A DNA stretch of 64,000 nt from Ruegeria sp. EL01 (GTDB lineage: Bacteria; Pseudomonadota; Alphaproteobacteria; Rhodobacterales; Rhodobacteraceae). The notes under the pieces are model-generated. The model was not told the DNA's origin. It ran no database searches and saw nothing but the letters and a program-made list of their open reading frames with translations. The position numbers and the translations under genes are program-made. Below are positions 41,594 through 51,542 of the stretch, piece by piece (within the stretch, counting starts at the first letter, position 1; every line of letters starts with the position of its first letter). The stretch is taken from NCBI RefSeq assembly GCF_900313035.1, contig NZ_OMPS01000009.1, positions 124,103 to 188,102 of the forward strand. The letters run 5' to 3'.

Positions 41594-44409
41594 GAGGCCG
41601 CGCGCTCCGCACCTTCGGTTATTGCCTTGCGCAATTTGGCTTCCAATCCACGTTGCTTGCTTTCGGAATGGTATTTCAGACCAAACATATCCTTGACGTA
41701 AAACGTGTCGACCACCTGTTCACCATAGGTCGCGATGACCGCATTGGCGATGTACACATTGGCCGCTGCCAGCGTCCGGGTCAGGTCATAAAGCAGACCG
41801 GGCCGGTCGCGGGTATCAACCTCGATAATCGTGTAGATTTCGGATCCGTCATTGTCGAAAGTAATATGGGTCGGCACTTTGAAGGCGCGTTCACGCTTCT
41901 TGATCTTGTCACGGGATTTCAAGGCATCACGTGCCACGACCTCGCCCTTAAGTGTCTTGTGAATCATCTGGGTTAGACGGGGTAGACGCGAGGCTTCGAA
42001 CGGGTGGCCTTCGGAATCCTGAATCCAGAACGCATCCGTCACATATCCGTCCTTGGTGGTATAGCTGCGTGCATCAACCACATTCGCCCCGACAAGGGCC
42101 AGAGCCCCGGCGATGCGCGCAAAAATACCGGGGTGATCCCCCATGGCAAAACAAGCGCGCGTGGCATCCCGGTCTTCGTCCGGGTGCAGAAGGATCTCCA
42201 TAGCGCCAGGATCTCCGCTGCGTTCCAGCGCCTTCAGCATTTCGGCAAACTCTACATGTGTCGCTAGGTTCAGGCCTTGCCAGTAGGGCGCATAGTGACG
42301 CCCGGTTTCCAACTTGAGGTCGGCCTTGGCCCAAGATTGCAATGCCGTCCGCAGGGCTTTCTTGGCCTCTGTCCCGCGATTGGCACGGTTCAGATCCTCC
42401 ATACCGGTCTCCAACGCGCGCTTGGTTTCCGCATGCAGGGCGCGCAGCAGCGTAGCTTTCCAATTGTTCCAAGTGGTCGGCCCGACGCCGCGAATGTCGC
42501 AGACTGTCAAAACCGTTAACAGGTCCAGCCGTTTGACCGTCTTCACCGCCTTGGCGAAATCCCGCACCGTGCGCGGATCCGAGATATCGCGTTTCTGGGC
42601 CATGTCGGACATCAGAAGGTGATAGCGCACCAGCCATTCCACAGTTTCCGAGTCCGATTTGTTCAACCCCAGCCGTGGGGCCACTTTTCGCGCAATCTGC
42701 GCGCCTAGGATCGAATGATCTTCGGGGCGGCCTTTGGCGATGTCGTGAAGCAGCAGCGCCACATACAGCACTTTACGGTTCACGCCGCCTTTCAAGATCG
42801 ACGAGGCCAGTGGCAACGCCTCGATCAATTCACCGCGTTCGATTTGCGCCAGATTGACGATGGTCTGGATCGTGTGTTCGTCTACCGTATAGCTGTGGTA
42901 CATGTTGAACTGCATCATCGCGACGATGTGTTCGAATTCAGGTAGGAACGCCGACAGAACGCCCAGTTCGTTCATGCGCCGCAACGCGCGTTCTGGATTG
43001 CCGTGTTTCAGCATCAGATCAAGGAAAATGCGCCGCGCCTCTTTGTCGTTGCGCATGTCGTCATCAATCAAGTTCAGGTTTGCCGTCACCAGACGCATCG
43101 CATCCGGGTGGATCAGCATGCCTGTACGCAGCCCCTCTTCGAACAAACGCAATAGGTTGAGCTTGTCGGACAAGAACTTATCAGGATCAGCAACGTCAAG
43201 GCGGCCATGCACCACGGTGTAGCCCTGTTTGACCCGTGGCCGGCGTCGGAAAATGCGCTCCAGCAAAGGCGCGCCCTTCATGTGTTGCGCTTCCAGCTTT
43301 GTCAGAAAGATCCGCGTCAGCTCACCGACCCGGGTCGCTTCACGGAAATACCGCTGCATGAACACTTCGACGGCGCGACGTCCGGCGCGATCTTCGTATC
43401 CCATACGGGCCGCCACTTCGACCTGCATGTCAAAAGTCAGTTGTTCCGTCGCGCGACGGGTCACCAAGTGCAGGTGCGAGCGGACGGCCCAAAGGAAATT
43501 CTCGGCTTCGACAAAAGTCTTGAATTCTTCGGGTGTAAACAGCCCCAAGGGCACCAATTCAGCCACATCCTGTACGCCGTAGACGTATTTTGCGATCCAG
43601 TAGAGCGATTGTAAATCGCGCAGACCGCCCTTGCCCTCTTTTACGTTGGGCTCGACCACATAGCGTTCACCTTGTTTGTGGTGCCGCTCTTCTCGTTCCT
43701 TCAGTTTGGCTTCGATAAATTCGCGCTCGCTGCCTTGAAACAGATCGGTTTTCAGGCGCTGATCCAGTTCCTCGGCCAACGCCTTGTCCCCGGCCAGATA
43801 GCGTTGCTCCAGCATAGCTGTGCGGATCGTGAAATCATCAGTGCCCAAACGCAGGCAATCTTTGATTGTTCGTGACGAGTGACCGACTTTCAGCCGCAAA
43901 TCCCACAGGATGTAGAGCATCGATTCAATCACGCTCTCCGCCCAGGCGGTAATTTTGTATGGGGTCAGGAACAGCAGATCGACATCCGATGACGGCGCCA
44001 TTTCCCCGCGTCCATATCCGCCAACGGCAAGCACCGCTATTTTTTCGCCCCGCGTAGGCGTGGCAAGGGGGTGCAACCGCTCACTGGCCACCTGCATGGC
44101 CGTGCAGACAAGACAGTCTGTCAAATAGGTGTACGACCGCGTCAGACGACGCGCCTCAAATGGTTGGGCCGCAAAGGCATCAGCGATCGCCATGCGGCCG
44201 AGTTTTTGTGCATCCCGCAGAATGCGCACAGTTTCCGCGCGCATTGATGCGTTGTCTGACGTCTCTTCAAAAGCCTCGGCCAACTTTGTGTTGACACTGA
44301 TGCTGTCGAAAATGTCCTCGGCCGAACAGATCAGATCTCCGCTGGGCAGAGCGACCCGATTGGGCCGATCAGAAACCGGCGCCAGAGAAGCTTTGTGGGG
44401 CAGGGTCAA
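41590..44409 (-). CDS. glnD: [protein-PII] uridylyltransferase/uridylyl-removing enzyme, TTG start
   Basis: Glutamine sensor that uridylylates and deuridylylates PII proteins. At 939 residues it has the nucleotidyltransferase domain (GGYGRGEMAPSSDVDL, 130-145), a GlnD PII-uridylyltransferase helical region, the HD hydrolase domain (LLHDIAKGRPEDHS near 560) and two C-terminal ACT domains that bind glutamine (about 740-930). The start is a TTG at 44409 with AGGTGG upstream and an in-frame stop directly before it, inside the preceding lipoprotein gene, giving a 41-base overlap. Its stop overlaps murJ. Confidence 0.95.
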   Translation of the reverse strand: MTLPHKASLAPVSDRPNRVALPSGDLICSAEDIFDSISVNTKLAEAFEETSDNASMRAETVRILRDAQKLGRMAIADAFAAQPFEARRLTRSYTYLTDCLVCTAMQVASERLHPLATPTRGEKIAVLAVGGYGRGEMAPSSDVDLLFLTPYKITAWAESVIESMLYILWDLRLKVGHSSRTIKDCLRLGTDDFTIRTAMLEQRYLAGDKALAEELDQRLKTDLFQGSEREFIEAKLKEREERHHKQGERYVVEPNVKEGKGGLRDLQSLYWIAKYVYGVQDVAELVPLGLFTPEEFKTFVEAENFLWAVRSHLHLVTRRATEQLTFDMQVEVAARMGYEDRAGRRAVEVFMQRYFREATRVGELTRIFLTKLEAQHMKGAPLLERIFRRRPRVKQGYTVVHGRLDVADPDKFLSDKLNLLRLFEEGLRTGMLIHPDAMRLVTANLNLIDDDMRNDKEARRIFLDLMLKHGNPERALRRMNELGVLSAFLPEFEHIVAMMQFNMYHSYTVDEHTIQTIVNLAQIERGELIEALPLASSILKGGVNRKVLYVALLLHDIAKGRPEDHSILGAQIARKVAPRLGLNKSDSETVEWLVRYHLLMSDMAQKRDISDPRTVRDFAKAVKTVKRLDLLTVLTVCDIRGVGPTTWNNWKATLLRALHAETKRALETGMEDLNRANRGTEAKKALRTALQSWAKADLKLETGRHYAPYWQGLNLATHVEFAEMLKALERSGDPGAMEILLHPDEDRDATRACFAMGDHPGIFARIAGALALVGANVVDARSYTTKDGYVTDAFWIQDSEGHPFEASRLPRLTQMIHKTLKGEVVARDALKSRDKIKKRERAFKVPTHITFDNDGSEIYTIIEVDTRDRPGLLYDLTRTLAAANVYIANAVIATYGEQVVDTFYVKDMFGLKYHSESKQRGLEAKLRKAITEGAERAAS

Positions 44410-45529
44410 TCACAACCACCTGTTTGTTCTGGATCGTGGCGACGGCCAGACCGCGTTCATTGGTGCCATTCGGGCGCAAACGGAAGATGCCGCCAACACC
44501 TTGGAATCCGGCGTTCTGCGTTAGCGCTGCTCCCGTCAGGGCATCGGATTTTCCTTGACCGACCAAAGCACCGATGGCTGCGATTCCGTCATAGGCCAAG
44601 CCGCTGATAGGATGAGGGGCTACGCCGTATGTCGCGTTGTACCGCTGGCGATAGCTTTGCGCTTTGGACGGGTCGGGTAGTGCGAACCAACCGCTCTGAA
44701 CGCCTGGCAGCTCCAACGTTTGGGGTGGGATATCCCAACGGGTCAGGCCGATGAACTGTGTGGTCGATGGCGAAACGCCCGCCTCAGGCAGCAACTGAGA
44801 ATAAAGTGGAAGCGCACCGGCGGTCGTCGCGGTGAGGAAAATTGAATCCGCGCCACTTGAACCGACGGTTGCCTTGATATTCGGCACCGAATTGATCACG
44901 CCCTGCTGTGAGCGGTCATATCCGACTGTTCCGGCGTTGTTGACCCGGCTGCCTCCCAAAGCTGTGGCGATTGCCGCGCGACCTTGCTGACCAGCGGCAT
45001 CATTGCTGTGTACGATGACGGTTCCGGTCTTGCCCTGGCTGCCAGCATAGTTGACCAGACGATTGGCCGTGTTCTGAAAGGTCGGTCCCAATACAAAGAC
45101 GTTACCGCCCGCAATGCTGGTATTGTTCGAAAAGGACAACACGTTGACCTTGCTATTCAGTACCGCAAGGCCAGCTGCATTAGCGGCCTGAGCATAAACC
45201 GGACCGATGATGATCTTGGCCCCATCCGCAACAGCCTGTTGTGCCACGGTCGAAGCGGTGCCTGCGTTGCCTGCCGTGTCATAAACTCGCAGGTCAATCT
45301 GTACATTCTGCAAATCCGACATTGCCAGACGTGCTGCATTTTCCAGGCTTTGCGCCAATGCGGCATCGCCGGATCGGGGAACCAGCAGTGCGACCGGAAC
45401 GGGTTTGGATGTGTTGATCGACGGCCCACCGCCAATAGCACCCGGTTCACATGCGGCCAGAAAAGCTGCGATGGCCAGGGCGGCGCCGGCTTGCGCCAGC
45501 TTGCGTACGGGCTTGCAAACGGTAAACAT
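44369..45529 (-). CDS. penicillin-binding protein activator (LpoA-like) lipoprotein
   Basis: A 386-residue lipoprotein: signal peptide with lipobox LAAC, lipidated Cys27, then a type-1 periplasmic-binding fold (PVALLVPRSGDAALAQSLENAA near residue 45, AKIIIGPVYAQAANAAG near 110, ISGLAYDGIAAIGALVGQG near 315). Proteins of this kind are called PBP activators by similarity to LpoA, though the ligand-binding fold also resembles amino-acid receptors. It precedes glnD and murJ with a 41-base overlap and is divergent from rsmI, a conserved arrangement that fits a cell-wall role. Confidence 0.88.
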   Translation of the reverse strand: MFTVCKPVRKLAQAGAALAIAAFLAACEPGAIGGGPSINTSKPVPVALLVPRSGDAALAQSLENAARLAMSDLQNVQIDLRVYDTAGNAGTASTVAQQAVADGAKIIIGPVYAQAANAAGLAVLNSKVNVLSFSNNTSIAGGNVFVLGPTFQNTANRLVNYAGSQGKTGTVIVHSNDAAGQQGRAAIATALGGSRVNNAGTVGYDRSQQGVINSVPNIKATVGSSGADSIFLTATTAGALPLYSQLLPEAGVSPSTTQFIGLTRWDIPPQTLELPGVQSGWFALPDPSKAQSYRQRYNATYGVAPHPISGLAYDGIAAIGALVGQGKSDALTGAALTQNAGFQGVGGIFRLRPNGTNERGLAVATIQNKQVVVIDPAPQSFSGAGF

Positions 45530-45617
45530 CTAAATGAAAACTCCCTGGTCCGGCGGCTATAGGTGCTGCTGTTCTATCGAGCCGCGATAATAAACGTCAC
45601 GCTGTGAGGGTCCAGCT

Positions 45618-46475
45618 TTGAATTTCCAAAAGGTAAGATTGGCTGCGGGCCTGTACTTTGTTGCCACTCCGATCGGGACGGCGCGCGATATTACGCTTAG
45701 GGCGTTGGATACACTGGCCTCGGCCGACATGATCGCCGCCGAAGACACGCGCAGCTTGCGCCGTCTGATGGAGATCCACGGTGTACCGCTGGAGGGGCGA
45801 CGGATCCTAGCGTACCACGATCACAGTGGCACCGGTGCGCGCGGCAAGATCATGGATGCCCTGGCACAGGGCCTGTCGGTGGCTTACGCGTCCGAAGCTG
45901 GAATGCCGCTGATCGCTGATCCGGGGTACGACCTTGGCAAGCAGGCTGCAGAAGCCGGACATGTGGTGACCTGTGCCCCTGGCCCCTCTGCCGTTTTGGC
46001 TGCCTTGACGCTGGCAGGTCTGCCGACAGACGCGTTCTTTTTTGCGGGCTTTCTGCCAAACGCCTCTGGCGCACGGCGTACCCGGATTGAGGCGCTGCGC
46101 GATATACCCGGCACACTTGTGTTCTACGAATCGCCGAAACGTATTTCAGGCAGCTTGTCTGATTTGGCAGATGTTTTAGGCGCAGACCGCCAGGCGGCGC
46201 TGTGTCGCGAGCTGACTAAGAAGTTTGAAGAAGTTCGGCGGGCCACACTCGGCCAACTGGCTGAGGATTACAAAGGTAAAACCGTTAAGGGTGAAGTTGT
46301 GTTGCTGGTGGACCGCAGCCATTCGCAAAGCGTTAACGAGTCTGATGTAGAAGAGGCTTTGCAAAGGGCATTGGAAACGCATTCCGTCCGGGATGCGGCA
46401 GATCTGGTTTCAGAAATGTACAACCTGCCGCGGCGCCCGATTTATCAAAAAGCGCTGAAACTGGGAAAGGGATGA
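45618..46475 (+). CDS. rsmI: 16S rRNA (cytidine1402-2'-O)-methyltransferase, TTG start
   Basis: Methylates the ribose of C1402 in the ribosomal decoding centre. At 285 residues it is of normal length. YFVATPIGTARDITLRALDTL and AAEDTRSLRRLM (about 13-53) carry the tetrapyrrole-methylase-fold SAM site; SEAGMPLIADPGYDL and PGPSAVLAALTLAGLP follow. A TTG at 45618 is the best start, with GAGGG 7 bases upstream. Overlaps nothing but is one base from yraN. Confidence 0.95.
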   Translation: MNFQKVRLAAGLYFVATPIGTARDITLRALDTLASADMIAAEDTRSLRRLMEIHGVPLEGRRILAYHDHSGTGARGKIMDALAQGLSVAYASEAGMPLIADPGYDLGKQAAEAGHVVTCAPGPSAVLAALTLAGLPTDAFFFAGFLPNASGARRTRIEALRDIPGTLVFYESPKRISGSLSDLADVLGADRQAALCRELTKKFEEVRRATLGQLAEDYKGKTVKGEVVLLVDRSHSQSVNESDVEEALQRALETHSVRDAADLVSEMYNLPRRPIYQKALKLGKG

Positions 46476-46476
46476 G

Positions 46477-46848
46477 ATGGTCAAGCGATCTGTTCGCGGT
46501 TCGGTTTCCTTCCATTCCGGGCAAGCTGCTGAACTTCAGGTTGCAACTAACTATGAGCGGCGCGGCTATACAATCGCGCATCACCGTTGGCGTGAGGCAG
46601 GCGGCGAAATCGACCTGATCGCGCGTGGAGCGGACATTCTGGTTTTCATAGAGGTCAAGAAAAGCGCGAGTTTCGAGATGGCGGCTGCCCGGATTACGCC
46701 CCGACAAATGGAACGTATCTGTGCCTCGGCGGCGCAATTTCTGGAAAATGAGCCAGGCGGACAATTGACGAATGTTCGCTTTGATGCGGCGCTTGTGGAT
46801 GCGTCCGGCGCAATTCAAATTCTCGAAAACGCCTTTGGTCATGCGTAA
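46477..46848 (+). CDS. YraN family (UPF0102) endonuclease-like protein
   Basis: A 123-residue protein of the UPF0102/YraN family with a Holliday-junction-resolvase-like nuclease fold. The putative catalytic segment is [21 protein letters not shown] (about 43-63), with the E-x-D...E-V-K pattern. Biological role unknown. It follows rsmI by one base, the order seen across many proteobacteria. Confidence 0.92.
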   Translation: MVKRSVRGSVSFHSGQAAELQVATNYERRGYTIAHHRWREAGGEIDLIARGADILVFIEVKKSASFEMAAARITPRQMERICASAAQFLENEPGGQLTNVRFDAALVDASGAIQILENAFGHA

Positions 46849-46910
46849 ACACCATTGAACCACCCGACCTGCTGGGCCATGTATCGGGCGTGAAGCTTGA
46901 AGGACACGCC

Positions 46911-47843
46911 ATGAAAATCGCCTTTCAAATGGACCCGATCGGGGCCGTGGATATCAACGCCGATAGTTCTTTCCGTCTGGCGGAGGAGGCGCAGTTGCGC
47001 GGGCACACTTTGTTCTTCTATGGACCCGACCAACTGGCCTATCAGCAAGGGCGCATTACGGCGCGTGGACACGATATGACCGTTCAACGCGTCGCCGGTG
47101 ATCCTGCTGTGCTGGACCCTGAGCGTGAAGTGGACTTGGCGGATTTCGATGTTGTTTGGCTGCGTCAGGATCCTCCGTTCGACATGCACTACATCACCTC
47201 AACGCATTTGCTGGACCGGCTCAAAGGGCAGGCAGTGGTGGTCAATGATCCGTTTTGGGTTCGAAACTACCCCGAAAAACTATTGGTTCTTGAATTTCCG
47301 AATTTGACGCCGCCAACGACGATTGCCCGTGATCTGCAGACGATCAAAGCATTCAAAGAAGAACATGGCGATGTCATCCTCAAGCCGCTGTATGGCAATG
47401 GCGGCGCAGGGGTGTTCAGATTGGACGCAAATGATCGCAATCTGACCTCGCTGCATGAATTGTTCACCGGGTTTTCCCGAGAGCCTTTGATCATACAAAA
47501 ATTCCTGCCGGATGTTCGCAACGGAGACAAACGCGTCATTTTGGTCGATGGAGACCCGGTTGGGGCCATCAACCGGGTTCCTGCGGAAGGTGAAACGCGT
47601 TCGAACATGCATGTTGGCGGTCGCCCTGAAAAGATTGGTCTGACGGATCGCGACATGAAGATTTGCGCCGCCATCGGCCCCCTGCTGAAGGAAAAAGGGC
47701 AGGTCTTTGTGGGGATCGACGTTATCGGCGACTACCTGACCGAAATCAACGTGACGTCGCCCACCGGCATTCAGGAGCTTGAACGGTTTAACGGTGACAA
47801 CATCGCCGAGAAAATTTGGCAAGCCATTGAGGCCAAGCTTTAA
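46911..47843 (+). CDS. gshB: glutathione synthase
   Basis: ATP-grasp ligase joining gamma-glutamylcysteine and glycine, 310 residues. [20 protein letters not shown] is a diagnostic start, [15 protein letters not shown] near residue 80 and the glycine-rich loop [13 protein letters not shown] near residue 160 are in place, and [13 protein letters not shown] near 285 holds metal ligands. The ATG at 46911 avoids a short extra leader from 46890. Its TAA shares two bases with the stop of the convergent comM-like gene (TTAA). Confidence 0.97.
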   Translation: MKIAFQMDPIGAVDINADSSFRLAEEAQLRGHTLFFYGPDQLAYQQGRITARGHDMTVQRVAGDPAVLDPEREVDLADFDVVWLRQDPPFDMHYITSTHLLDRLKGQAVVVNDPFWVRNYPEKLLVLEFPNLTPPTTIARDLQTIKAFKEEHGDVILKPLYGNGGAGVFRLDANDRNLTSLHELFTGFSREPLIIQKFLPDVRNGDKRVILVDGDPVGAINRVPAEGETRSNMHVGGRPEKIGLTDRDMKICAAIGPLLKEKGQVFVGIDVIGDYLTEINVTSPTGIQELERFNGDNIAEKIWQAIEAKL

Positions 47844-49354
47844 GCCATGACCTTGGCGCTGATGCGAAAGCTCAGCGCCTCGGCCACATGGGGCCTTAAG
47901 ATGTCCGGTGCGCCTTCCAGATCAGCGATGGTGCGCGCAACGCGCAAGATCCGGTGAAAGGCGCGGGCCGACAGGCCAAACCGGTCAGCCGCTTTCAACA
48001 GCAGCTCTTTTCCCTCGGCGTCTGGCGAGGCTATGTCCTCCAACAGAGCGCCCTCGATATCTGCGTTTTGGCGGACTAAGGGGGTGTCACTGAACCGCGC
48101 GGCCTGAATTGCACGGGCTTGTTCTACGCGTGTTGCAACCGTGGCGGAACTGTCACCCGACGGTGGCAGGTCAAGGTCGGTGAAGCCGACCGGAGGAACC
48201 TCGATCCGCATATCGAACCGGTCCATCAACGGGCCGGATATACGGTTCAAGTAATCCTCGCCGCATCCCGGCGCACGCGAGCACGCACGTGACGGATCGG
48301 TCAGATATCCGCATTTGCAAGGGTTTGCTGCAGCGACCAGCATGAAACGACAGGGGTACTTCACATGGGCATTTGCGCGCGCCACCATAACCTCGCCAGT
48401 TTCGACAGGTTGTCTCAGGGTTTCCAAAACCGTTCGTGGAAACTCGGGGAATTCGTCCATGAACAGAACCCCATTGTGTGCCAGCGAAATCTCACCCGGT
48501 TTGGCCCCTTTGCCGCCCCCGACGATCGCGGCCATGGATGCAGTGTGATGAGGTTCCCGGAAGGGGCGCGAGCGGGAGATGCCACCTTCGCTCAACAACC
48601 CGCAGAGGGACTGAATCATGGATGTTTCGAGGGCTTCCACCGCCGTTAATGGCGGCAAAATACCCGGCAAACGGGCCGCTAGCATGGACTTACCAGAACC
48701 GGGTGTGCCGATCATAATCAAGTGATGTCGCCCGGCCGCCGCGATTTCCAAGGCCCGCTTGGCCCGTTCCTGACCTTTCACGTCGCGTAAATCGCGGGCG
48801 CTGGGTGTCAGGTTGACCTCGCCGGGCCGGGCTGCTGGCAGGGGCGATTGGCCCGAGAAATGGCGCACGACATCCCCTAACGAGTCCGCTCCGATCACCT
48901 GTGTTGCATCGACCCAAGCCGCCTCGGCGCTAGATGCGCGGGGGCAGAGCAGCGCGCGCTCTTCTTGGGCAGCCGTCATCGCGGCGGGTAAGGCTCCGAC
49001 CACGGGCACAAGGGATCCGTCCAACGACAACTCACCCAGGGCAACGGCACCTTCTGCGGCGTCAGCCGGAATGATCTCGAGCGCTGACAACAAGGCCACG
49101 GCGATCGGTAAGTCGAAATGGCTGCCCTCTTTCGGCAGGTCAGCTGGCGACAGGTTGATCGTGATCCGTTTGGACGGCAACGCAATCGCCATCGCACTAA
49201 GCGCGCTGCGGACACGGTCACGTGCCTCGGACACTGCCTTGTCAGGCAGGCCAACGATAGAAAACGCGGGCAGGCCGGGCGACACGGCGCATTGTACCTC
49301 GACCGGTCGGGCATCGACGCCTTGAAAGGCAACAGTATGGGCGCGGGCAACCAT
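47840..49354 (-). CDS. YifB/ComM-like Mg-chelatase-type AAA+ ATPase
   Basis: A 504-residue ATPase of the YifB family; the Vibrio member ComM is a branch-migration helicase for natural transformation. The N-terminal Lon-like domain ([20 protein letters not shown]) is followed by Walker [10 protein letters not shown] near residue 217, Walker [12 protein letters not shown] near 295, and the conserved cysteines of CKCGY/[11 protein letters not shown] near 348-366. [21 protein letters not shown] closes it. A hairpin holding its ribosome binding site lies just upstream. Confidence 0.93.
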   Translation of the reverse strand: MVARAHTVAFQGVDARPVEVQCAVSPGLPAFSIVGLPDKAVSEARDRVRSALSAMAIALPSKRITINLSPADLPKEGSHFDLPIAVALLSALEIIPADAAEGAVALGELSLDGSLVPVVGALPAAMTAAQEERALLCPRASSAEAAWVDATQVIGADSLGDVVRHFSGQSPLPAARPGEVNLTPSARDLRDVKGQERAKRALEIAAAGRHHLIMIGTPGSGKSMLAARLPGILPPLTAVEALETSMIQSLCGLLSEGGISRSRPFREPHHTASMAAIVGGGKGAKPGEISLAHNGVLFMDEFPEFPRTVLETLRQPVETGEVMVARANAHVKYPCRFMLVAAANPCKCGYLTDPSRACSRAPGCGEDYLNRISGPLMDRFDMRIEVPPVGFTDLDLPPSGDSSATVATRVEQARAIQAARFSDTPLVRQNADIEGALLEDIASPDAEGKELLLKAADRFGLSARAFHRILRVARTIADLEGAPDILRPHVAEALSFRISAKVMA

Positions 49355-49358
49355 GGCA

Positions 49359-49381
49359 GTCCTGTTCTTGGTTAACAGGAC
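49359..49381 (-). promoter_or_regulatory. hairpin sequestering the comM-like ribosome binding site
   Basis: GTCCTGTT and AACAGGAC form a perfect 8-bp stem with a 7-base loop. On the minus strand the 3' arm carries AGGA, the probable Shine-Dalgarno sequence, 6 bases before the ATG at 49354. No T-run follows, so this is not a terminator of the GST gene upstream. Confidence 0.6.
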
Positions 49382-49401
49382 GTTGCTGCCATGGCCGCGG
49401 T

Positions 49402-50286
49402 TTAGGAATCGTTAACGGCGTCGATCATGGCGGTGAATTTTGACCAGGCTTCTGGGTCCGCCACAGTTTTGTCGCGGCAAAACGGGTTGCAGAAGCCCCA
49501 ACACTGACCGTCCATTTCCAGAAAATCAGTCACCGTCTCGCCTGAATATGGGCATGTCGCATTTATTGATGGACCGTTTTCGACCGGGTTGGCTTTCGAT
49601 GTGCCTCCGACAGGCCAGACGTCAGACCTCAGGTCCTTAGGATAAGGAAAGGGGTCATAGTTTACGGTTAAGCCCATCGCACGCCATTGCCTGACCGAGA
49701 CGTCGGACAGCAGATCCATGCAATAGGCGTGGTTAGCTGCGGAGACAGGCAGGCCATATCCTATGATCCGCGCAGCCACCGGTGTGTAAAACACATCAGC
49801 CAATGAATAAGCTCCGAAAAGTGGACCCGAAGTCGCGCCAGATATCTGTCGTGCATGGGCCCAAAGCGACTCGATGCGGGACACATCAGCCAAGGTCTCT
49901 GTCGAGGGCGCGAACCCTCGCCACGCGTGACGCAGTTGCATGGGACACTCGCCGCGTAGGGCGTTGAACCCGGCGACCATCTCGGCACACAGCCATCGCG
50001 CAGTTGCACGGGCATTGGGGTCTTTCGGCCACAACCCTGCTTCGGGGTGACGTTCGGCCAAGATTTCGGCCATGGCAAGGCTTTCGCCCACAACCGCGCC
50101 ATCGGGTAAACGCAACGCCGGAACCAATCGAGCGGGTGCAAGCGGCGCCAAATCTTTTGCCATGGTCCCCGAGTACAGGCCAACCAAATGAGTGCGATGG
50201 GGCAGGTCGAACTTTTCCAGCATCAACCAGCCGCGCAAGGACCAACTGGAAAACAATCGATCGCCAATAAACAATTCATAAGTCAT
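49402..50286 (-). CDS. glutathione S-transferase with C-terminal Cys-rich domain
   Basis: A 294-residue protein. Residues 1-~220 form a GST: thioredoxin-fold N-terminus with GDRLFSSWSLRGWLML (catalytic Ser) and VGESLAMAEIL (gamma-glutamyl binding). The extra ~70 residues end with CPYSG (about 248-252) and CWGFCNPFCRDKTVADPE, four cysteines in a pattern like YHS/TRASH metal-binding domains. Such a tail is not part of normal GSTs (about 210-230 residues). Start at 50286 is preferred to 50310. Function is unknown; a metal- or redox-responsive GST is possible. Confidence 0.85.
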   Translation of the reverse strand: MTYELFIGDRLFSSWSLRGWLMLEKFDLPHRTHLVGLYSGTMAKDLAPLAPARLVPALRLPDGAVVGESLAMAEILAERHPEAGLWPKDPNARATARWLCAEMVAGFNALRGECPMQLRHAWRGFAPSTETLADVSRIESLWAHARQISGATSGPLFGAYSLADVFYTPVAARIIGYGLPVSAANHAYCMDLLSDVSVRQWRAMGLTVNYDPFPYPKDLRSDVWPVGGTSKANPVENGPSINATCPYSGETVTDFLEMDGQCWGFCNPFCRDKTVADPEAWSKFTAMIDAVNDS

Positions 50287-50344
50287 GTACCGACGATGGC
50301 GCAGGTTCACATATCAGTAAATCAGTGATTTGTGCGCTGCGTCA

Positions 50345-50923
50345 TCACGGCAGGTGATTGATTGTGCCCATGGTCCAGATGCTACCATCATGGGCAATAT
50401 CCGTGACTGAAAGGTTGTCGATCCGGTGAGAGAATGCCTGCTGTGCCTCAAGGTTCATGGCGCGTTGAACCTGGGTCAGGATCACTCCGAAATGGGCGAC
50501 GATCACCAGATCGGCGTCGGCGTAACGGGCTATCAGGGCGTCAATCGCGACATCAACCCGGGCTCGGACTTCGTTCCAGCTTTCACCCTGAGGTGGACGC
50601 ACATCACCGGGGTTGTCCCAATAGGCAAAAACGCGTTCGGGGTCTTCTGCCTCGATCTCGGAGAATCCGCGCAACTCCCAACTGCCAAAGTTGATTTCAC
50701 GCAGATCAGGGTCGTGCGGTAGGCGGTGGCGTGTTCCTTGTATCGCTGTCGCTGTATCAATCGCCCGCGACAGGTCCGAGGATACAACGATCGCGTCCAC
50801 AGGAAGGTGATTCTGCAGCCTCGCAATGGCCGCATGATCGCTCAGATCAGCCGGAAGGTCGGACCATCCCACCATCGTCTTGGCATGGGTTGGACCGTGT
50901 CGGACCAGATGCAGGCGTGTCAC
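50345..50923 (-). CDS. histidine phosphatase family protein (CobC-like), GTG start
   Basis: A 192-residue member of the phosphoglycerate mutase-like superfamily. The phosphohistidine motif LVRHGPTH is at residues 6-13, SSDLSRAIDTA near 48 and the second histidine in VIVAHFGVI near 143. The GTG start overlaps the cobU stop as GTGA, so the neighbour suggests alpha-ribazole-5'-phosphate phosphatase in cobalamin assembly; other phosphomonoester substrates cannot be excluded. Confidence 0.85.
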   Translation of the reverse strand: MTRLHLVRHGPTHAKTMVGWSDLPADLSDHAAIARLQNHLPVDAIVVSSDLSRAIDTATAIQGTRHRLPHDPDLREINFGSWELRGFSEIEAEDPERVFAYWDNPGDVRPPQGESWNEVRARVDVAIDALIARYADADLVIVAHFGVILTQVQRAMNLEAQQAFSHRIDNLSVTDIAHDGSIWTMGTINHLP

Positions 50924-51441
50924 GGCAGGGTACCCTTCAAAACCAGGGGCAAGCCAGCGGTTACCTGAACGACCAGATTGGCCTGCGCTGCCAGCGCAAT
51001 GTTCAACCGCCCCTGCGCCTCGCGGAATCGCCGGGCGAGCGCGTTTTCCGGAACAATCCCATGGCCAACTTCATTTGAGACAATGACAATCTGTGCCTGG
51101 CACGTCTGTAACGCTGCCAGCAATGCGGACTGTTCCTGATCCAGATCGCTTTCGGCCAACAGATGATTGCTTAGCCACATGGTGGCGCAGTCGATTAGGC
51201 AGGTTTGATCAGAGTCGAGGTCAACCAAAACCGGTGCGAGATCAAGGGGCGCTTCGACCGTTTGCCAACCTGTGCCGCGCTGCGATACGTGGCGCTCGAT
51301 CTTCTTTTGCATCTCGTCATCAAACACTTGTGAAGTGGCAAGATACACGCGGTTTTTTCCAGACGAAACAACCAGTTGCTCGGCAAAAACCGACTTACCC
51401 GATGCGGCTCCTCCAAGCACAAAGGTTAAATCGGGATTCAT
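50920..51441 (-). CDS. cobU: adenosylcobinamide kinase/adenosylcobinamide-phosphate guanylyltransferase
   Basis: Bifunctional enzyme that phosphorylates adenosylcobinamide and adds GMP in late B12 synthesis. At 173 residues from the ATG at 51441 it has the usual length. P-loop GGAASGKSVFAEQL (residues 9-22) and VSNEVGHGIVPEN near residue 125 are diagnostic; an upstream reading to 51507 adds non-homologous residues. Ecm in this window needs B12, which fits. No cobalamin riboswitch is visible upstream. Confidence 0.94.
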   Translation of the reverse strand: MNPDLTFVLGGAASGKSVFAEQLVVSSGKNRVYLATSQVFDDEMQKKIERHVSQRGTGWQTVEAPLDLAPVLVDLDSDQTCLIDCATMWLSNHLLAESDLDQEQSALLAALQTCQAQIVIVSNEVGHGIVPENALARRFREAQGRLNIALAAQANLVVQVTAGLPLVLKGTLP

Positions 51442-51542
51442 AATTCTTACCTTTCGGGTGATCCATCTGGTTTTGTTCTGCGTATCGACCATAGATCGGC
51501 AAGGCAAGCCCGGCCCGCGCCAGCGAAAAAGGGGAGAGTTTC

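Noticed and set aside
51442..51542. cobalamin riboswitch upstream of cobU
   Set aside because: The gap between cobU and rpoH2 is about 100 bases, too short for the riboswitch fold, and the B12-box sequence was not seen.
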